From Dyella sp. C9 (lineage in GTDB: Bacteria > Pseudomonadota > Gammaproteobacteria > Xanthomonadales > Rhodanobacteraceae), in contig NZ_QIRF01000007.1 in the NCBI RefSeq assembly GCF_003332825.1, forward strand, positions 84,649 to 148,648: a DNA stretch of 64,000 nucleotides, given 5' to 3'. A program made the position numbers and the translations under genes. Positions within the stretch are counted from its first letter, which is position 1. Every line of letters starts with the position of its first letter. The notes below the pieces were generated by a model, which saw nothing but the letters and a program-made list of their open reading frames with translations, was not told the origin of the DNA and ran no database searches. Shown piece by piece: positions 44,164 through 52,623 of the stretch.

Positions 44164-45195
44164 ATGTCTCCCGTATCCACGCCCGCACGCATCGTCTGCT
44201 TCGGTGAACTGCTGCTGCGGCTGTCGCCTCCCTACCATGAGCTTCTGCTGCAGTCGCACCGGCTGGAGGCGCGCTTCGGCGGCGCCGAGGCCAACGTCGC
44301 TTCCTCACTGGCCATCCTCGGCCATCACAGCATGATGGTGAGCGCGTTGCCGGCGCAGGCTCTGGGTCATGCCTGCGCCGGCGAGTTGCGTCGGCATGGC
44401 GTGGACACCAGTGCGCTGCGTTATGCCGAGGGCCGCATGGGCCTGTATTTCCTGTCGCCGGGCGCCATGCAGCGACCCGCCGAAGTGCTGTACGACCGCG
44501 CAGGCTCGGTGTTCGCGCAGACGTCGCCCGACGCCTACGACTGGCCGCGCCTGCTCGCCGATGCGCAGTGGCTGCATGTGTCCGGCATCAATCTCGCGTT
44601 GGGCCAGGCGACCGCGCAGGCCACGCTGGATGCGGTGGCCACCGCCAGGACGCTGGGCGTGCACGTGTCCTTCGACGGCAATTACCGCAGCCGGTTGTGG
44701 GGCGAGCGCGCCCATGAGGCGCCGGCGTTGATCCGCCAGGTGATGAGCCAAGCCGAGCTGATCCTGGGCAACGATCGTGACATCGCCCTCGCGCTGGGCC
44801 AGAGTTTTCCCCAGGCGCAGGCCGGCGAGCGTTTTCGCGCCGCCGCCTGCGCTGCTTTTTCCGCGTGGCCGCACCTGCGCTACGTTGCCGCGACGGAAAG
44901 GCGCCACCGCAATGTGGACGACCAGGAATTGACCGGCATGCTCTCCACCCGCGAGCATGCGCGCGTGACCCATGCCCACTCCCTGCAGGGAGTGGTGGAT
45001 CGCATCGGCGGTGGCGATGCCTTTGCCGCGGGCCTGCTGCATGCGCTGCTGCGCGGCATGCCCGAACAGGCCGCGCTCGACTTCGCTACCGCAGCCGCCT
45101 GCCTCAAGCATTCGGTGCCGGGCGACGTGAACCTGCTGCGTGAGGCCGACATGCTGGCCTTCCTGCAGGGTGGCGGTTACGAGGTAAAGCGTTGA
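44164..45195 (+). CDS. kdgK: 2-keto-3-deoxygluconate kinase
   Basis: KdgK phosphorylates 2-keto-3-deoxy-D-gluconate to KDPG, the last hexuronate-specific step. The 343-residue PfkB-family protein starts RIVCFGELLLRLSPP, has FGGAEANVASSLAILG in the substrate part and the kinase signature RIGGGDAFAAGLLHALL with catalytic Asp285. It lies 12 bases after the GH3 stop and overlaps the next gene by TGATG. A KDPG aldolase gene would complete the route but is not in the window. Confidence 0.92.
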   Translation: MSPVSTPARIVCFGELLLRLSPPYHELLLQSHRLEARFGGAEANVASSLAILGHHSMMVSALPAQALGHACAGELRRHGVDTSALRYAEGRMGLYFLSPGAMQRPAEVLYDRAGSVFAQTSPDAYDWPRLLADAQWLHVSGINLALGQATAQATLDAVATARTLGVHVSFDGNYRSRLWGERAHEAPALIRQVMSQAELILGNDRDIALALGQSFPQAQAGERFRAAACAAFSAWPHLRYVAATERRHRNVDDQELTGMLSTREHARVTHAHSLQGVVDRIGGGDAFAAGLLHALLRGMPEQAALDFATAAACLKHSVPGDVNLLREADMLAFLQGGGYEVKR

Positions 45196-46676
45196 TGGCC
45201 GCCCCGGCTGCCCGTCCCCGCCTGTCGCCGGCCTGCCTTGCGCAGCTGCCGGCGAACGTGCAACAACCCGCCTACGCGCTGGATGGCGTGCGCATCGGCA
45301 TCGTGCACATCGGTGCCGGCGCGTTCCATCGCGCGCACCAGGCGGTCTATATCGATGACCTGCTGGCCACGCATCCGGAGTGGGCCATCTGCGGCGTCTC
45401 CCTGCACAGTACTGACGTGCGCGATGCGCTCGATCCGCAGGGCGGCCTTTACACCCTGGCCCTGCTTGGCAGCGAGCGCCACTTGCGCGTGATCGGCGCA
45501 TTGCGCGAGATGCTCAGCGCCCGCGATCAGTCGGCGGCCGTGCTGGCGCGGCTGGCCGATCCGGCGGTGCGGCTGGTCACGCTGACCATCACCGAGAAAG
45601 GCTATTGCCTGGCCGGCAGCGACCTCGATCTCTCGCACCCGGACATCGCGCATGACCTGGCGCATCCGGCGCAGCCGCGCAGCGCCATCGGCTACCTGGT
45701 GGCCGGCCTGCGCGAGCGGCAGCGCCATGGCATCGCGCCGTACACGGTGTTGAGCTGCGACAACCTTGCCGACAATGGCCATCGCCTGCATCGGGCAGTG
45801 CTGCAGTTCGCGCGACGGGTGGATGCGCCGCTGGCTGCGTGGATCGAGGCGAGCGTGTGCTTTCCGTGCTCGATGGTCGACAGCATCACGCCGGCCACCG
45901 ACGACGCCCTGCGCGAACGCATCGATGTCGAACTGGGTTGCGACGACGCCTGGCCGATCCAGCGCGAGGAATACACCCAATGGGTGGTGGAAGACCGCTT
46001 CGGCGGCGAGCGTCCGCCGTTGGAGCGCGTGGGCGTGACATTGAGCAGCGATATCGCCGGTTACGACCGCGCCAAGCTGCGCCTGCTCAACGGCGCGCAC
46101 TCCTCGCTGGCGTATCTCGGCTCGCTGATGGAGCTGGACAGCGTGGGTGATGCCATGGCGCATCCCGCACTGGCTGGTTTCGTCGAACGGTTGATGCGCA
46201 GGCACATCGCCGCCGTGATCGCGTTGCCCCGCGCGATGGATGCCGAGGGTTACATCGACGCGATCCTGCAGCGCTTCCGCAATCCCTCGATTCGCCATCG
46301 CCTTTCGCAGATCGCGTGGGATGGCTCACAGAAACTGCCCGTGCGCCTGCTCAGCACCATCGGTGAGTCGCTGCGGCAGGGTCAATCCATCGACGCGTTG
46401 TGCCTGCCCATCGCCGCGTGGATGCACTTCGTGCGGCGGCAGGCTTCGCGCGGCGTGGCGCTGGTGGATCCGATCAACGACACCCTGCAGGCACTGGGCA
46501 AGGGTTGCACCGGCGATGCCGGTCACGACGTGGCTCGCTTCCTGCAGCTGGAGGCGGTGTTCGGTGCGCTGGGTGTCGACCCGGTCTTCGGCGAGACTGT
46601 GCGCGCGGCCTATGCCGCGCTGGGTGATGCCTCGCCTGACGCGGTGGCCAATGCGCTAGCTCGCCATGCGGTGTGA
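45195..46676 (+). CDS. uxuB: Fructuronate reductase (mannitol dehydrogenase family)
   Basis: This 493-residue NAD-dependent polyol dehydrogenase reduces D-fructuronate to D-mannonate. The N-terminal nucleotide fold IGIVHIGAGAFHRAHQAVYI, TITEKGYCL, SCDNLADNGHRLHRAVLQFA, FPCSMVDSITPAT and the catalytic helix region KLRLLNGAHSSLAYLGSLM are all in place. Mannitol dehydrogenases share this pattern, but co-location with uxaC, manD and kdgK supports fructuronate as substrate. ATG 45195 overlaps the kdgK stop. Confidence 0.9.
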   Translation: MAAPAARPRLSPACLAQLPANVQQPAYALDGVRIGIVHIGAGAFHRAHQAVYIDDLLATHPEWAICGVSLHSTDVRDALDPQGGLYTLALLGSERHLRVIGALREMLSARDQSAAVLARLADPAVRLVTLTITEKGYCLAGSDLDLSHPDIAHDLAHPAQPRSAIGYLVAGLRERQRHGIAPYTVLSCDNLADNGHRLHRAVLQFARRVDAPLAAWIEASVCFPCSMVDSITPATDDALRERIDVELGCDDAWPIQREEYTQWVVEDRFGGERPPLERVGVTLSSDIAGYDRAKLRLLNGAHSSLAYLGSLMELDSVGDAMAHPALAGFVERLMRRHIAAVIALPRAMDAEGYIDAILQRFRNPSIRHRLSQIAWDGSQKLPVRLLSTIGESLRQGQSIDALCLPIAAWMHFVRRQASRGVALVDPINDTLQALGKGCTGDAGHDVARFLQLEAVFGALGVDPVFGETVRAAYAALGDASPDAVANALARHAV

Positions 46677-46734
46677 TGCCTTGCCTCCTTCATTCCGGCG
46701 GGCGCGCCATGCCGGCCTCGCACGAGAAGCATCC

Positions 46735-48357
46735 ATGAAGACCATCTATCCCCGCGCCCTTGCCCTGCTGGCCTGCGCCCTGTTTGGCGCCGCCGCACAA
46801 GCCGCCACGCTGCCGGTCGTGCGCGTGCAGGACGGCGCCAGCCAGCTGGTCGTCGACGGCAACCCATACCTGATGCTGGCCGGTGAGCTGGGCAACTCTT
46901 CCGCGGGCACGGCGGCGCAGGCCGACACCATCCTGCCACGGCTGGCAAGTCAGCACATCAACACCGTGCTGATGCCGGTGGCGTGGGAGCAGATCGAGCC
47001 GGTTGAGGGCCGGTACGACTTCCGCATCCTCGATCACTGGATCGACGTGGCGCGCAGCCAGCGCATGCATCTGGTGCTGTTGTGGTTCGGCAGTTGGAAG
47101 AACGGCTTTTCCGAATACGCGCCGGCATGGATCAAGGCGGACACCACGCGCTTTCCCCGGGCACGAGCCATCGACGGCACACCATTGGAGATCCTCTCCA
47201 CCTTTGGCGAGGAAACCCTGCGCCTGGACAGTCGCGCCTTTGCCGCGCTGATGGCCCACGTGCGCCAGAAGGATCTGCAGCAGACCGTGCTGATGGTGCA
47301 GGTGGAGAACGAGGTGGGCCTGGTGGGTGACCGCCGCGACCGTTCCGCCGACGCCGATCGCGCCTTCCAGGGCGAGGTGCCGCCGGTGCTGGTGCAGGCG
47401 CTGCAGGCACAGCGCGCCAACCTGACGCCGGAACTGGCCGCGCACTTCAACGCGCAGGGCAGCCGCTGGAAGGACGTGTTTGGCGACGCCGCCGACGAGG
47501 TGTTCATGGCGTGGCGCTACGCCAGCTACATCGACCGCGTGGCGCAGGCCGGCAAGGCCGAATACGCGCTGCCCATGTACCTCAACGGGCAGCTGCCGGC
47601 ACCGCTGGAGCGCGCTGGCGACTATCCCAGCGGAGGACCGCATCCGTATTACCAGCAGGTCTATCGCGCGACGGCGCCGCATGTCGACTTCTACTCGCCG
47701 GACATCTACTGGCCGGAATTCGAGCAGTGGGTGAAGCGCTACCAGGCGCTGGGCAACCCGGTGTTCATCCCCGAGGCCAAGCTGCAGGTGGCGCCGTACA
47801 ACGCGCTGTACGCCTACGGCGAGGCACGCGGCTTTGGTTTCAGCCCGTTCGACATCGACAGCGTGCCTGTGATGGGCGATGACACCGACAGCCAGCCGTT
47901 GATGACCCAGGTCTACGGCGTGCTCGCGCAATTGGGCGAACTGCTGCCGGCGGCGCAGGCCCAGGCGCGCACGCGTGGACTGGTGCTGCATGCGGCAAGC
48001 CCGCGGCCGACCCAGGTGGTGGCACTCGGCGGCTATCTGTTCGAGGCGACCTTGTCGCGCTCCTGGCCGGAGAAGAAGCTGCTCACCGACGATGGCGCCA
48101 TGCTGGTGCTGCAATCGGCGCCGGACGAATTCTTCGTGGTGGGCAGCGGCCTCACCGTCAACGTCAGGCGCGATCCAGACGCGGACGCCAAGGTAGCGGG
48201 CATAAGCAGCATCGAGGAAGTCACGCGCCAGGGCGCCGACTGGGTCGTGCGGCGCCGCCTCAACGGCGACCAGAGCAACCAGGGCCGCCAGTTGATGATG
48301 GATGCGCAGCACATGCGCATCTATCGCGTGCGCGTGCATGCCATCGCACGCCAGTGA
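46735..48357 (+). CDS. GH35 beta-galactosidase-like protein with C-terminal DUF5597-like domain
   Basis: This 540-residue protein has a signal peptide (ALLACALFGAAAQA-ATLP). The GH35 barrel opens with LVVDGNPYLMLAGELGNSSA and INTVLMPVAWEQIEPVEGRY. The acid/base Glu is in MVQVENEVG and the nucleophile Glu probably in FIPEAKLQVAP. The C-terminal third matches the DUF5597-type beta-sandwich found on this GH35 branch. In Xanthomonas such enzymes strip galactose from xyloglucan side chains. Here it ends the eight-gene run, 58 bases after uxuB, linking xylan and xyloglucan use. Confidence 0.85.
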   Translation: MKTIYPRALALLACALFGAAAQAATLPVVRVQDGASQLVVDGNPYLMLAGELGNSSAGTAAQADTILPRLASQHINTVLMPVAWEQIEPVEGRYDFRILDHWIDVARSQRMHLVLLWFGSWKNGFSEYAPAWIKADTTRFPRARAIDGTPLEILSTFGEETLRLDSRAFAALMAHVRQKDLQQTVLMVQVENEVGLVGDRRDRSADADRAFQGEVPPVLVQALQAQRANLTPELAAHFNAQGSRWKDVFGDAADEVFMAWRYASYIDRVAQAGKAEYALPMYLNGQLPAPLERAGDYPSGGPHPYYQQVYRATAPHVDFYSPDIYWPEFEQWVKRYQALGNPVFIPEAKLQVAPYNALYAYGEARGFGFSPFDIDSVPVMGDDTDSQPLMTQVYGVLAQLGELLPAAQAQARTRGLVLHAASPRPTQVVALGGYLFEATLSRSWPEKKLLTDDGAMLVLQSAPDEFFVVGSGLTVNVRRDPDADAKVAGISSIEEVTRQGADWVVRRRLNGDQSNQGRQLMMDAQHMRIYRVRVHAIARQ

Positions 48358-48360
48358 CCG

Positions 48361-48393
48361 AAGGCGGCGTGCCGGCATGCGACGCGCCGCCTT
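48361..48393. terminator. Inverted repeat between convergent GH35 and uxaC
   Basis: AAGGCGGCG (48361-48369) pairs with CGCCGCCTT (48385-48393) in the 39-base gap of two convergent operons. T and A residues at the stem ends could serve both strands, but the T-run is short. Confidence 0.5.
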
Positions 48394-48396
48394 GAC

Positions 48397-49824
48397 TCAG
48401 GGCAGGCGATAGGCCTTCTTTGGCAGGCGGTAGGCCAGGTCCACCACGAGCTCCGCCGCTTCGTCCTCGTCCATGCGGTGCTCGGCCACCAGCTTGGCGA
48501 GGAAGGCGCAGTCGATGCGGCGCGCCACGTCGTGGCGTGCGGGAATCGACAGGAATGCGCGCGTGTCGTCGTTGAAGCCTACGGTGTTGTAGAAACCGCC
48601 GCTGGCCAGGGTCTGCTCGCGGAAGCGCCACATCCCCTCGGGCGCGTCGTGGAACCACCAGGCCGGGCCGAGGAACAGCGACGGGTAGTGGCCCGCCAGC
48701 GGCGCCAGTTCGCGGCTGTAGGTGCTCTCGTCCAGCGTGAACAGGATCAGCTGGAAGCGCGGCTCGTTGCCGAAGCGGTCCAGCAGCGGCTTGAGCGCGT
48801 TGACGTACTCGGTGCGCAGCGGAATGTCGGCACCCTTGTCGCGGCCGTAGTGCTCGAACAGCTGGCGGTTGTGGTTGCGGAAGCAGCCCGGATGGAGCTG
48901 CATCACCAGGCCGTCGTCCAGGCTCATCGCCGCCATCTCGGTCAGCACCTGCGCGCGGAACAGTTCCGCCTCCGCCGCGCTGGCCTTGCCGCGCACCACC
49001 GTGTCGAACAGGCGTTCGGCCTCGGCGCGCGAAAGATCGGCGGTCGCCGCGCTGGCGTGGCCGTGGTCGGTGGAGGTGGCGCCCGCCGCGGCGAAATACG
49101 CGCGACGCTGGCGATGTGCGCGCAGGTAGCCGTCCCAGCGGTAGACGTCCTCACCAGTGATCTCGCCGAAACGTCGCAAGGCATCGGGGAACTGCTCGTG
49201 CTCGGGATCGACCACAGGATCCGGCCGGTAGGCGGTGACCACGCGACCCTTCCAGCCGCTTTCGCGGATCGCTGCATGGTGCTGCAGTGGATCGAGCGGC
49301 GATTCGGTGGTGGCGATCAGCTCGATATTGAAGCGCTCGAACAATGCACGCGGACGGAAGTTCGCTGTCTGCAGGGCCTCGGTGATGTGGTCGAAGTAAA
49401 GGTCGGAGGTATCCGCGCCCAGGCGCGCGCGCAACCCGAACACATCGTGGAACACGTGGTTCAGCCACATCGACGAAGGCGTGCCGCGGAACAGGTGGAA
49501 GCGACTGGCGAACACCCGCCACGCCTCGCGCGGATCCACCGCGGCACGCGAGCCGTCGGCGCGCGGAATGCCCAGCGCATCCAGCGACACGCCCTGGCTG
49601 TAGAGCATGCGGAATACGTAGTGGTCCGGCACGAGCAGAAGCTCGGTGGCGTTGACGAAGGACGCGTTGTCGGCGAACCACGACGGATCGGTATGCCCGT
49701 GCGGGCTGACGATCGGCAATTCTTCCACCTGCGCGAACAGGCGGCGTGCAATGGCGCGCTGCACCGGGTCGGAGGAAAACAGCCGGTCCTCATGCAGGGC
49801 GAGCGGGCGGGGTGCGGTGTTCAT
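48397..49824 (-). CDS. uxaC: Glucuronate isomerase
   Basis: UxaC converts D-glucuronate to D-fructuronate (and galacturonate to tagaturonate). The 475-residue protein has PIVSPHGHTDPSWFADN with the metal-binding HxH, FRMLYSQGVSLDALGI, RFNIELIATTESPLDPL and GFYNTVGFNDDTRAFLSIPARHDV. It ends with a small internal repeat (AYRLPKKAYRLP). It is third in the leftward operon after the hexuronate transporter and GH10, 24 bases from the GH10 stop, and feeds UxuB encoded on the other strand. Confidence 0.96.
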   Translation of the reverse strand: MNTAPRPLALHEDRLFSSDPVQRAIARRLFAQVEELPIVSPHGHTDPSWFADNASFVNATELLLVPDHYVFRMLYSQGVSLDALGIPRADGSRAAVDPREAWRVFASRFHLFRGTPSSMWLNHVFHDVFGLRARLGADTSDLYFDHITEALQTANFRPRALFERFNIELIATTESPLDPLQHHAAIRESGWKGRVVTAYRPDPVVDPEHEQFPDALRRFGEITGEDVYRWDGYLRAHRQRRAYFAAAGATSTDHGHASAATADLSRAEAERLFDTVVRGKASAAEAELFRAQVLTEMAAMSLDDGLVMQLHPGCFRNHNRQLFEHYGRDKGADIPLRTEYVNALKPLLDRFGNEPRFQLILFTLDESTYSRELAPLAGHYPSLFLGPAWWFHDAPEGMWRFREQTLASGGFYNTVGFNDDTRAFLSIPARHDVARRIDCAFLAKLVAEHRMDEDEAAELVVDLAYRLPKKAYRLP

Positions 49825-49848
49825 CGGGTGTCTCGTGGGTGAAGTCGA

Positions 49849-50901
49849 TCAGGGTGTGGCCGGGACGACGGAGCCGGAGGACGGCGCGTGTTGCGTGGCG
49901 GTGGGCGTGGCCAGCCGGCCGGCAACGTAGTCGCGTAGCCAGCTCAGCGCTGGGCGCTCGCTGCCGTCGGCGCGCACCAGGTAGGCGCCCTGCTTGTCGC
50001 GCCACAGGCCGGGGCGGAAGCCCCACAACGTGATGCCCTTGACGTCCGGGTGCTGCCAGAACACCGGAAAGATGCGCTGGTAGCCGGCCAGCTGCACGGC
50101 GTCGCTCGGGCCGTCGATGTCCAGTTCGGTGATGTAGATCGGCAGGCCGGTGGCGGCGAGTCGATCCAGGTTGGCCTGGTGCACCGACATCGGCACGCCG
50201 GGCGCGGTCTCGAAGGCATGTTCCTGCAGGCCGATGCCGTCGATCAGGTGTTCGCGCTGCAGCAGTTCCACGATGCGGCGGTAGCGCAGCGTGTCGCGGT
50301 CGCTGCGCGTGATGCTGTAGTCGTTGATCAGCAGTCGCGCATGCGGGAAGTTCTGCCGGGCCAGGCGGAACGCGCTGATGATCCAGTCCCAGCCGGTGCT
50401 GCCCTTGCCGCCGAGTGCCGCCATGTAGTGGCCGCCGTCCTTCTTGTTGCCGGAGGGCGGATGGTGCAGAGGTTCGTTCACCACCTCGACGAAATCCAGG
50501 TCAGGGTAGCGCTGGGCCACGGCGCTGAACCAGTGCTCGATCGCCTTGCGCTGTTCGGCAGGCGGGAGGTGGCGTACCCATTCGGGCTGCTGCTCCCCCC
50601 ACACCAGCACATGCATGTGGAACAGCATGTCGTGGCTCTTGGCGAACTGGTAGGCGCGGTCGAGCCCGCTCCAGTCCATCTGTCCGCGCACAGGCTCCAC
50701 GCTGGCCCATTTGCCGGCGTTCTCGGGCGTGACCTTGTTCCAGTAGTTGGCGAAACCTTCCGACTGGCTGGCGCTGTAGGTGCTGCCAAGGAACTTGGAC
50801 TGTCCCGCGGCGAGCGGCGCGCCGTGTGCCGCAGGGAGGACCGCGGCGAGCGCAAGCAGCAGTCCCGCGACGAGCGTGCTCCTGACCAACGTGTTCTTCA
50901 T
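49849..50901 (-). CDS. GH10 endo-1,4-beta-xylanase
   Basis: This 350-residue enzyme has a signal peptide (VAGLLLALAAVLPAAHG-AP) and a single GH10 barrel: YWNKVTPENAGKWASVEP, HMHVLVWGEQQPEWVRHLP, acid/base Glu143 in VEVVNEPLHHP, LLINDYSI, GIGLQEHAF, nucleophile Glu259 in YITELDIDG, and ITLWGFRPGLW. It has no carbohydrate-binding module, so it is probably periplasmic or surface-exposed and acts on imported oligomers or soluble xylan. GH10 products with terminal glucuronate are the exact substrates of GH67. ATGA overlap with the upstream transporter gene. Confidence 0.95.
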   Translation of the reverse strand: MKNTLVRSTLVAGLLLALAAVLPAAHGAPLAAGQSKFLGSTYSASQSEGFANYWNKVTPENAGKWASVEPVRGQMDWSGLDRAYQFAKSHDMLFHMHVLVWGEQQPEWVRHLPPAEQRKAIEHWFSAVAQRYPDLDFVEVVNEPLHHPPSGNKKDGGHYMAALGGKGSTGWDWIISAFRLARQNFPHARLLINDYSITRSDRDTLRYRRIVELLQREHLIDGIGLQEHAFETAPGVPMSVHQANLDRLAATGLPIYITELDIDGPSDAVQLAGYQRIFPVFWQHPDVKGITLWGFRPGLWRDKQGAYLVRADGSERPALSWLRDYVAGRLATPTATQHAPSSGSVVPATP

Positions 50902-52307
50902 GCAGTCGCCTCCGGGCGATCGGTGGAGTCCATCACAACGGGTTCGAGCCGGGGCGCCAGCCATTGCACCACCAGCAGGGCCAGCAGGTAGGCGCCACCG
51001 GCCATCATGAATACGGGCACGTAGCTGCCGGTGGCCTGCAGCAGCAGTCCGATCACGGTGGAGATCAGCATGCCGCCCACCGCGCCCGCGAAGCCACCCA
51101 TGCCGACCACTGAGGCCACGGCGTGGCGCGGGAACATGTCCGAGGTGAGCGTATACACATTGGCCGACCAGCCCTGGTGGCCGGCGGTGGCCAGCCCCAC
51201 CAGCGCCACCGCGAGCCACAGGTGGCTCGCGCGCGCGGCGAACATCACCGGCAGGATCAACAACGCGCAAGCGAGCATGGCGCCCTTGCGCGCGCGGTTG
51301 ACGCTCCAGCCACGGCGGATCAGCCGGCCGGCCAGCCAGCCACCGGCAATGCTGCCCACGTCGGCCATCAGGAAGATGGTGATCAACGGCGGCCCCAGTT
51401 CCAGCAGGCTGAGCCCGTATTGCGCGTGCAGGAACTTGGGCAGCCAGAACAGGAAGAACCACCAGATCGGATCGGTCATGAATTTCGCCGCGGCGAACGC
51501 CCAGGTCTGCCGGTGGCGCAGCAGGGTCAACCACGAGATGCGCATCGTCGCCGGGGTCGTTTCGCTGCCGATGTAGGCGCGCTCGGCCGCCGAAAGCCGC
51601 GGTTGCCGGTCCGGCGTGCGATAGGTGATCAACCACGCGGTCAACCAGGTGGCGCTGAGCACGCCGGTAAAAAGGAATGCGGCCTGCCAGCCCCAACGCG
51701 AGGCGATCACGGGCACCATCAGCGGCGCCACGATCGCGCCGATGTTGGAGCCGGAGTTGAAGATGCCTGCGGCCAGTGCGCGCTCGCGCTGCGGAAACCA
51801 CTCGGCCACGGCCTTGATCGCCGCCGGGAAATTGCCCGACTCGCCCAGGCCCAGTGCGAAGCGCGCGGCGGCGAAGCTCACCACGCCGCTGGCCAGCGCG
51901 TGGCCCATCGCCGCGAGGCTCCAGATGCCGATGGCCAGCGCGTAACCGATGCGCGTGCCGAAGCGGTCGATCACCGCGCCGGCGCACAGCAGGCCCAGCG
52001 CATAGGCCGCCTGGAACGCGGTGACGATGCTGCTGTACTGCACTTCGGTCCAGCCGATCTTTTCCTGCAGGAACGGCGCGAGCACGCCCAGTACCTGGCG
52101 ATCGATATAGCTGATGGTGGTCGCGGCCAGCAGCATGGCGCACACGCGCCAGCGAAAACGTCCTATTCCTGCGGACGGGGCCCGCTCGATCGCAAGCTTG
52201 TCGCGGTCCTCGCTCGCCGCATCGCAACATTCGGCGCCGTCTGGTACGCACTCGCACGGCGTGGGCGACCCCGATGCCCAGGCCCGTGTGTATTCGGCTC
52301 CCGCCAT
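50898..52307 (-). CDS. MFS hexuronate transporter (ExuT-like, ACS family)
   Basis: This 469-residue inner-membrane symporter resembles ExuT/GudP-type anion:cation symporters. Features: MLLAATTISYIDRQVLGVLAP in helix 1, GAVIDRFGTRIGYAL, the ACS signature region FALGLGESGNFPAAIKAVAEW with FNSGSNIGAIVAP, and a C-terminal half lined by MFPRHAVASVVGMGGFAG. Position before GH10 and uxaC suggests glucuronate or aldouronate uptake. ATG 52307 has GAGGGGA five bases upstream and lies below the predicted promoter, while ATGs at 52325 and 52361 do not fit. Oddly, about 55 residues precede helix 1 and contain three cysteines. Confidence 0.9.
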   Translation of the reverse strand: MAGAEYTRAWASGSPTPCECVPDGAECCDAASEDRDKLAIERAPSAGIGRFRWRVCAMLLAATTISYIDRQVLGVLAPFLQEKIGWTEVQYSSIVTAFQAAYALGLLCAGAVIDRFGTRIGYALAIGIWSLAAMGHALASGVVSFAAARFALGLGESGNFPAAIKAVAEWFPQRERALAAGIFNSGSNIGAIVAPLMVPVIASRWGWQAAFLFTGVLSATWLTAWLITYRTPDRQPRLSAAERAYIGSETTPATMRISWLTLLRHRQTWAFAAAKFMTDPIWWFFLFWLPKFLHAQYGLSLLELGPPLITIFLMADVGSIAGGWLAGRLIRRGWSVNRARKGAMLACALLILPVMFAARASHLWLAVALVGLATAGHQGWSANVYTLTSDMFPRHAVASVVGMGGFAGAVGGMLISTVIGLLLQATGSYVPVFMMAGGAYLLALLVVQWLAPRLEPVVMDSTDRPEATA

Positions 52308-52336
52308 GCCGTCCCCTCGCTGCATCGCTATCAAAA

Positions 52337-52365
52337 GTGATAGCGCTACCATTATTGGCACGCAA
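52337..52365 (-). promoter_or_regulatory. Transporter-GH10-uxaC promoter with xyl-box
   Basis: On the minus strand TTGCGT (52360-52365), 17 bases, then TATCAC (52337-52342) form a plausible promoter. The box TGGTAGCGCTATCA (minus strand, 52338-52351) overlaps the -10 in the same way as at xylB, so a bound repressor would block RNA polymerase. Confidence 0.65.
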
Positions 52366-52492
52366 AACAGGCAAAGTCATTTGCACTTGCACCACGTCGC
52401 CAATCTCTCGCCGGATGCCGAATTTGGCTTGTCGTTTAGCCATTTGCACGTCGCGTTTCAGGGATGCTGCCGTGCAGCGTGCCAGTCGATAT

Positions 52493-52506
52493 TGTTAGCG
52501 CTACCT
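52493..52506 (+). promoter_or_regulatory. xyl-box TGTTAGCGCTACCT
   Basis: This palindrome lies 117 bases upstream of the second TonB receptor start and differs from TGTTAGCGCTACCA by one base. The -10 that would overlap it (TACCTT) is weak. Confidence 0.7.
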
Positions 52507-52623
52507 TTTCTAGAGGCCGCAGCAGTGCGGCCACTGAGTCAGCTGTTCGTAGAGACAGATGGAGTCGGGAGTACCGCAATGGCGCTCTGGGGACGATTCC
52601 GCCGCCAGAATCGAGAGGGGAGT

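Larger units (their letters stand above)
52308..52623. other. 316-bp divergent control region of the GH10 operon and second TonB receptor
   Basis: No gene lies here; an in-frame ATG at 52579 ahead of the receptor lacks an RBS. It carries two xyl-box-type palindromes (52338-52351 and 52493-52506) and a direct repeat ATTTGCAC at 52379-52386 and 52442-52449. Confidence 0.7.

Noticed and set aside
41374..44259. A 961-codon minus-strand frame opposite the GH3 gene
   Set aside because: It is antisense to a complete GH3 enzyme and has the His/Arg/Gln-rich bias typical of reversed high-GC coding DNA. There are no motifs or RBS.
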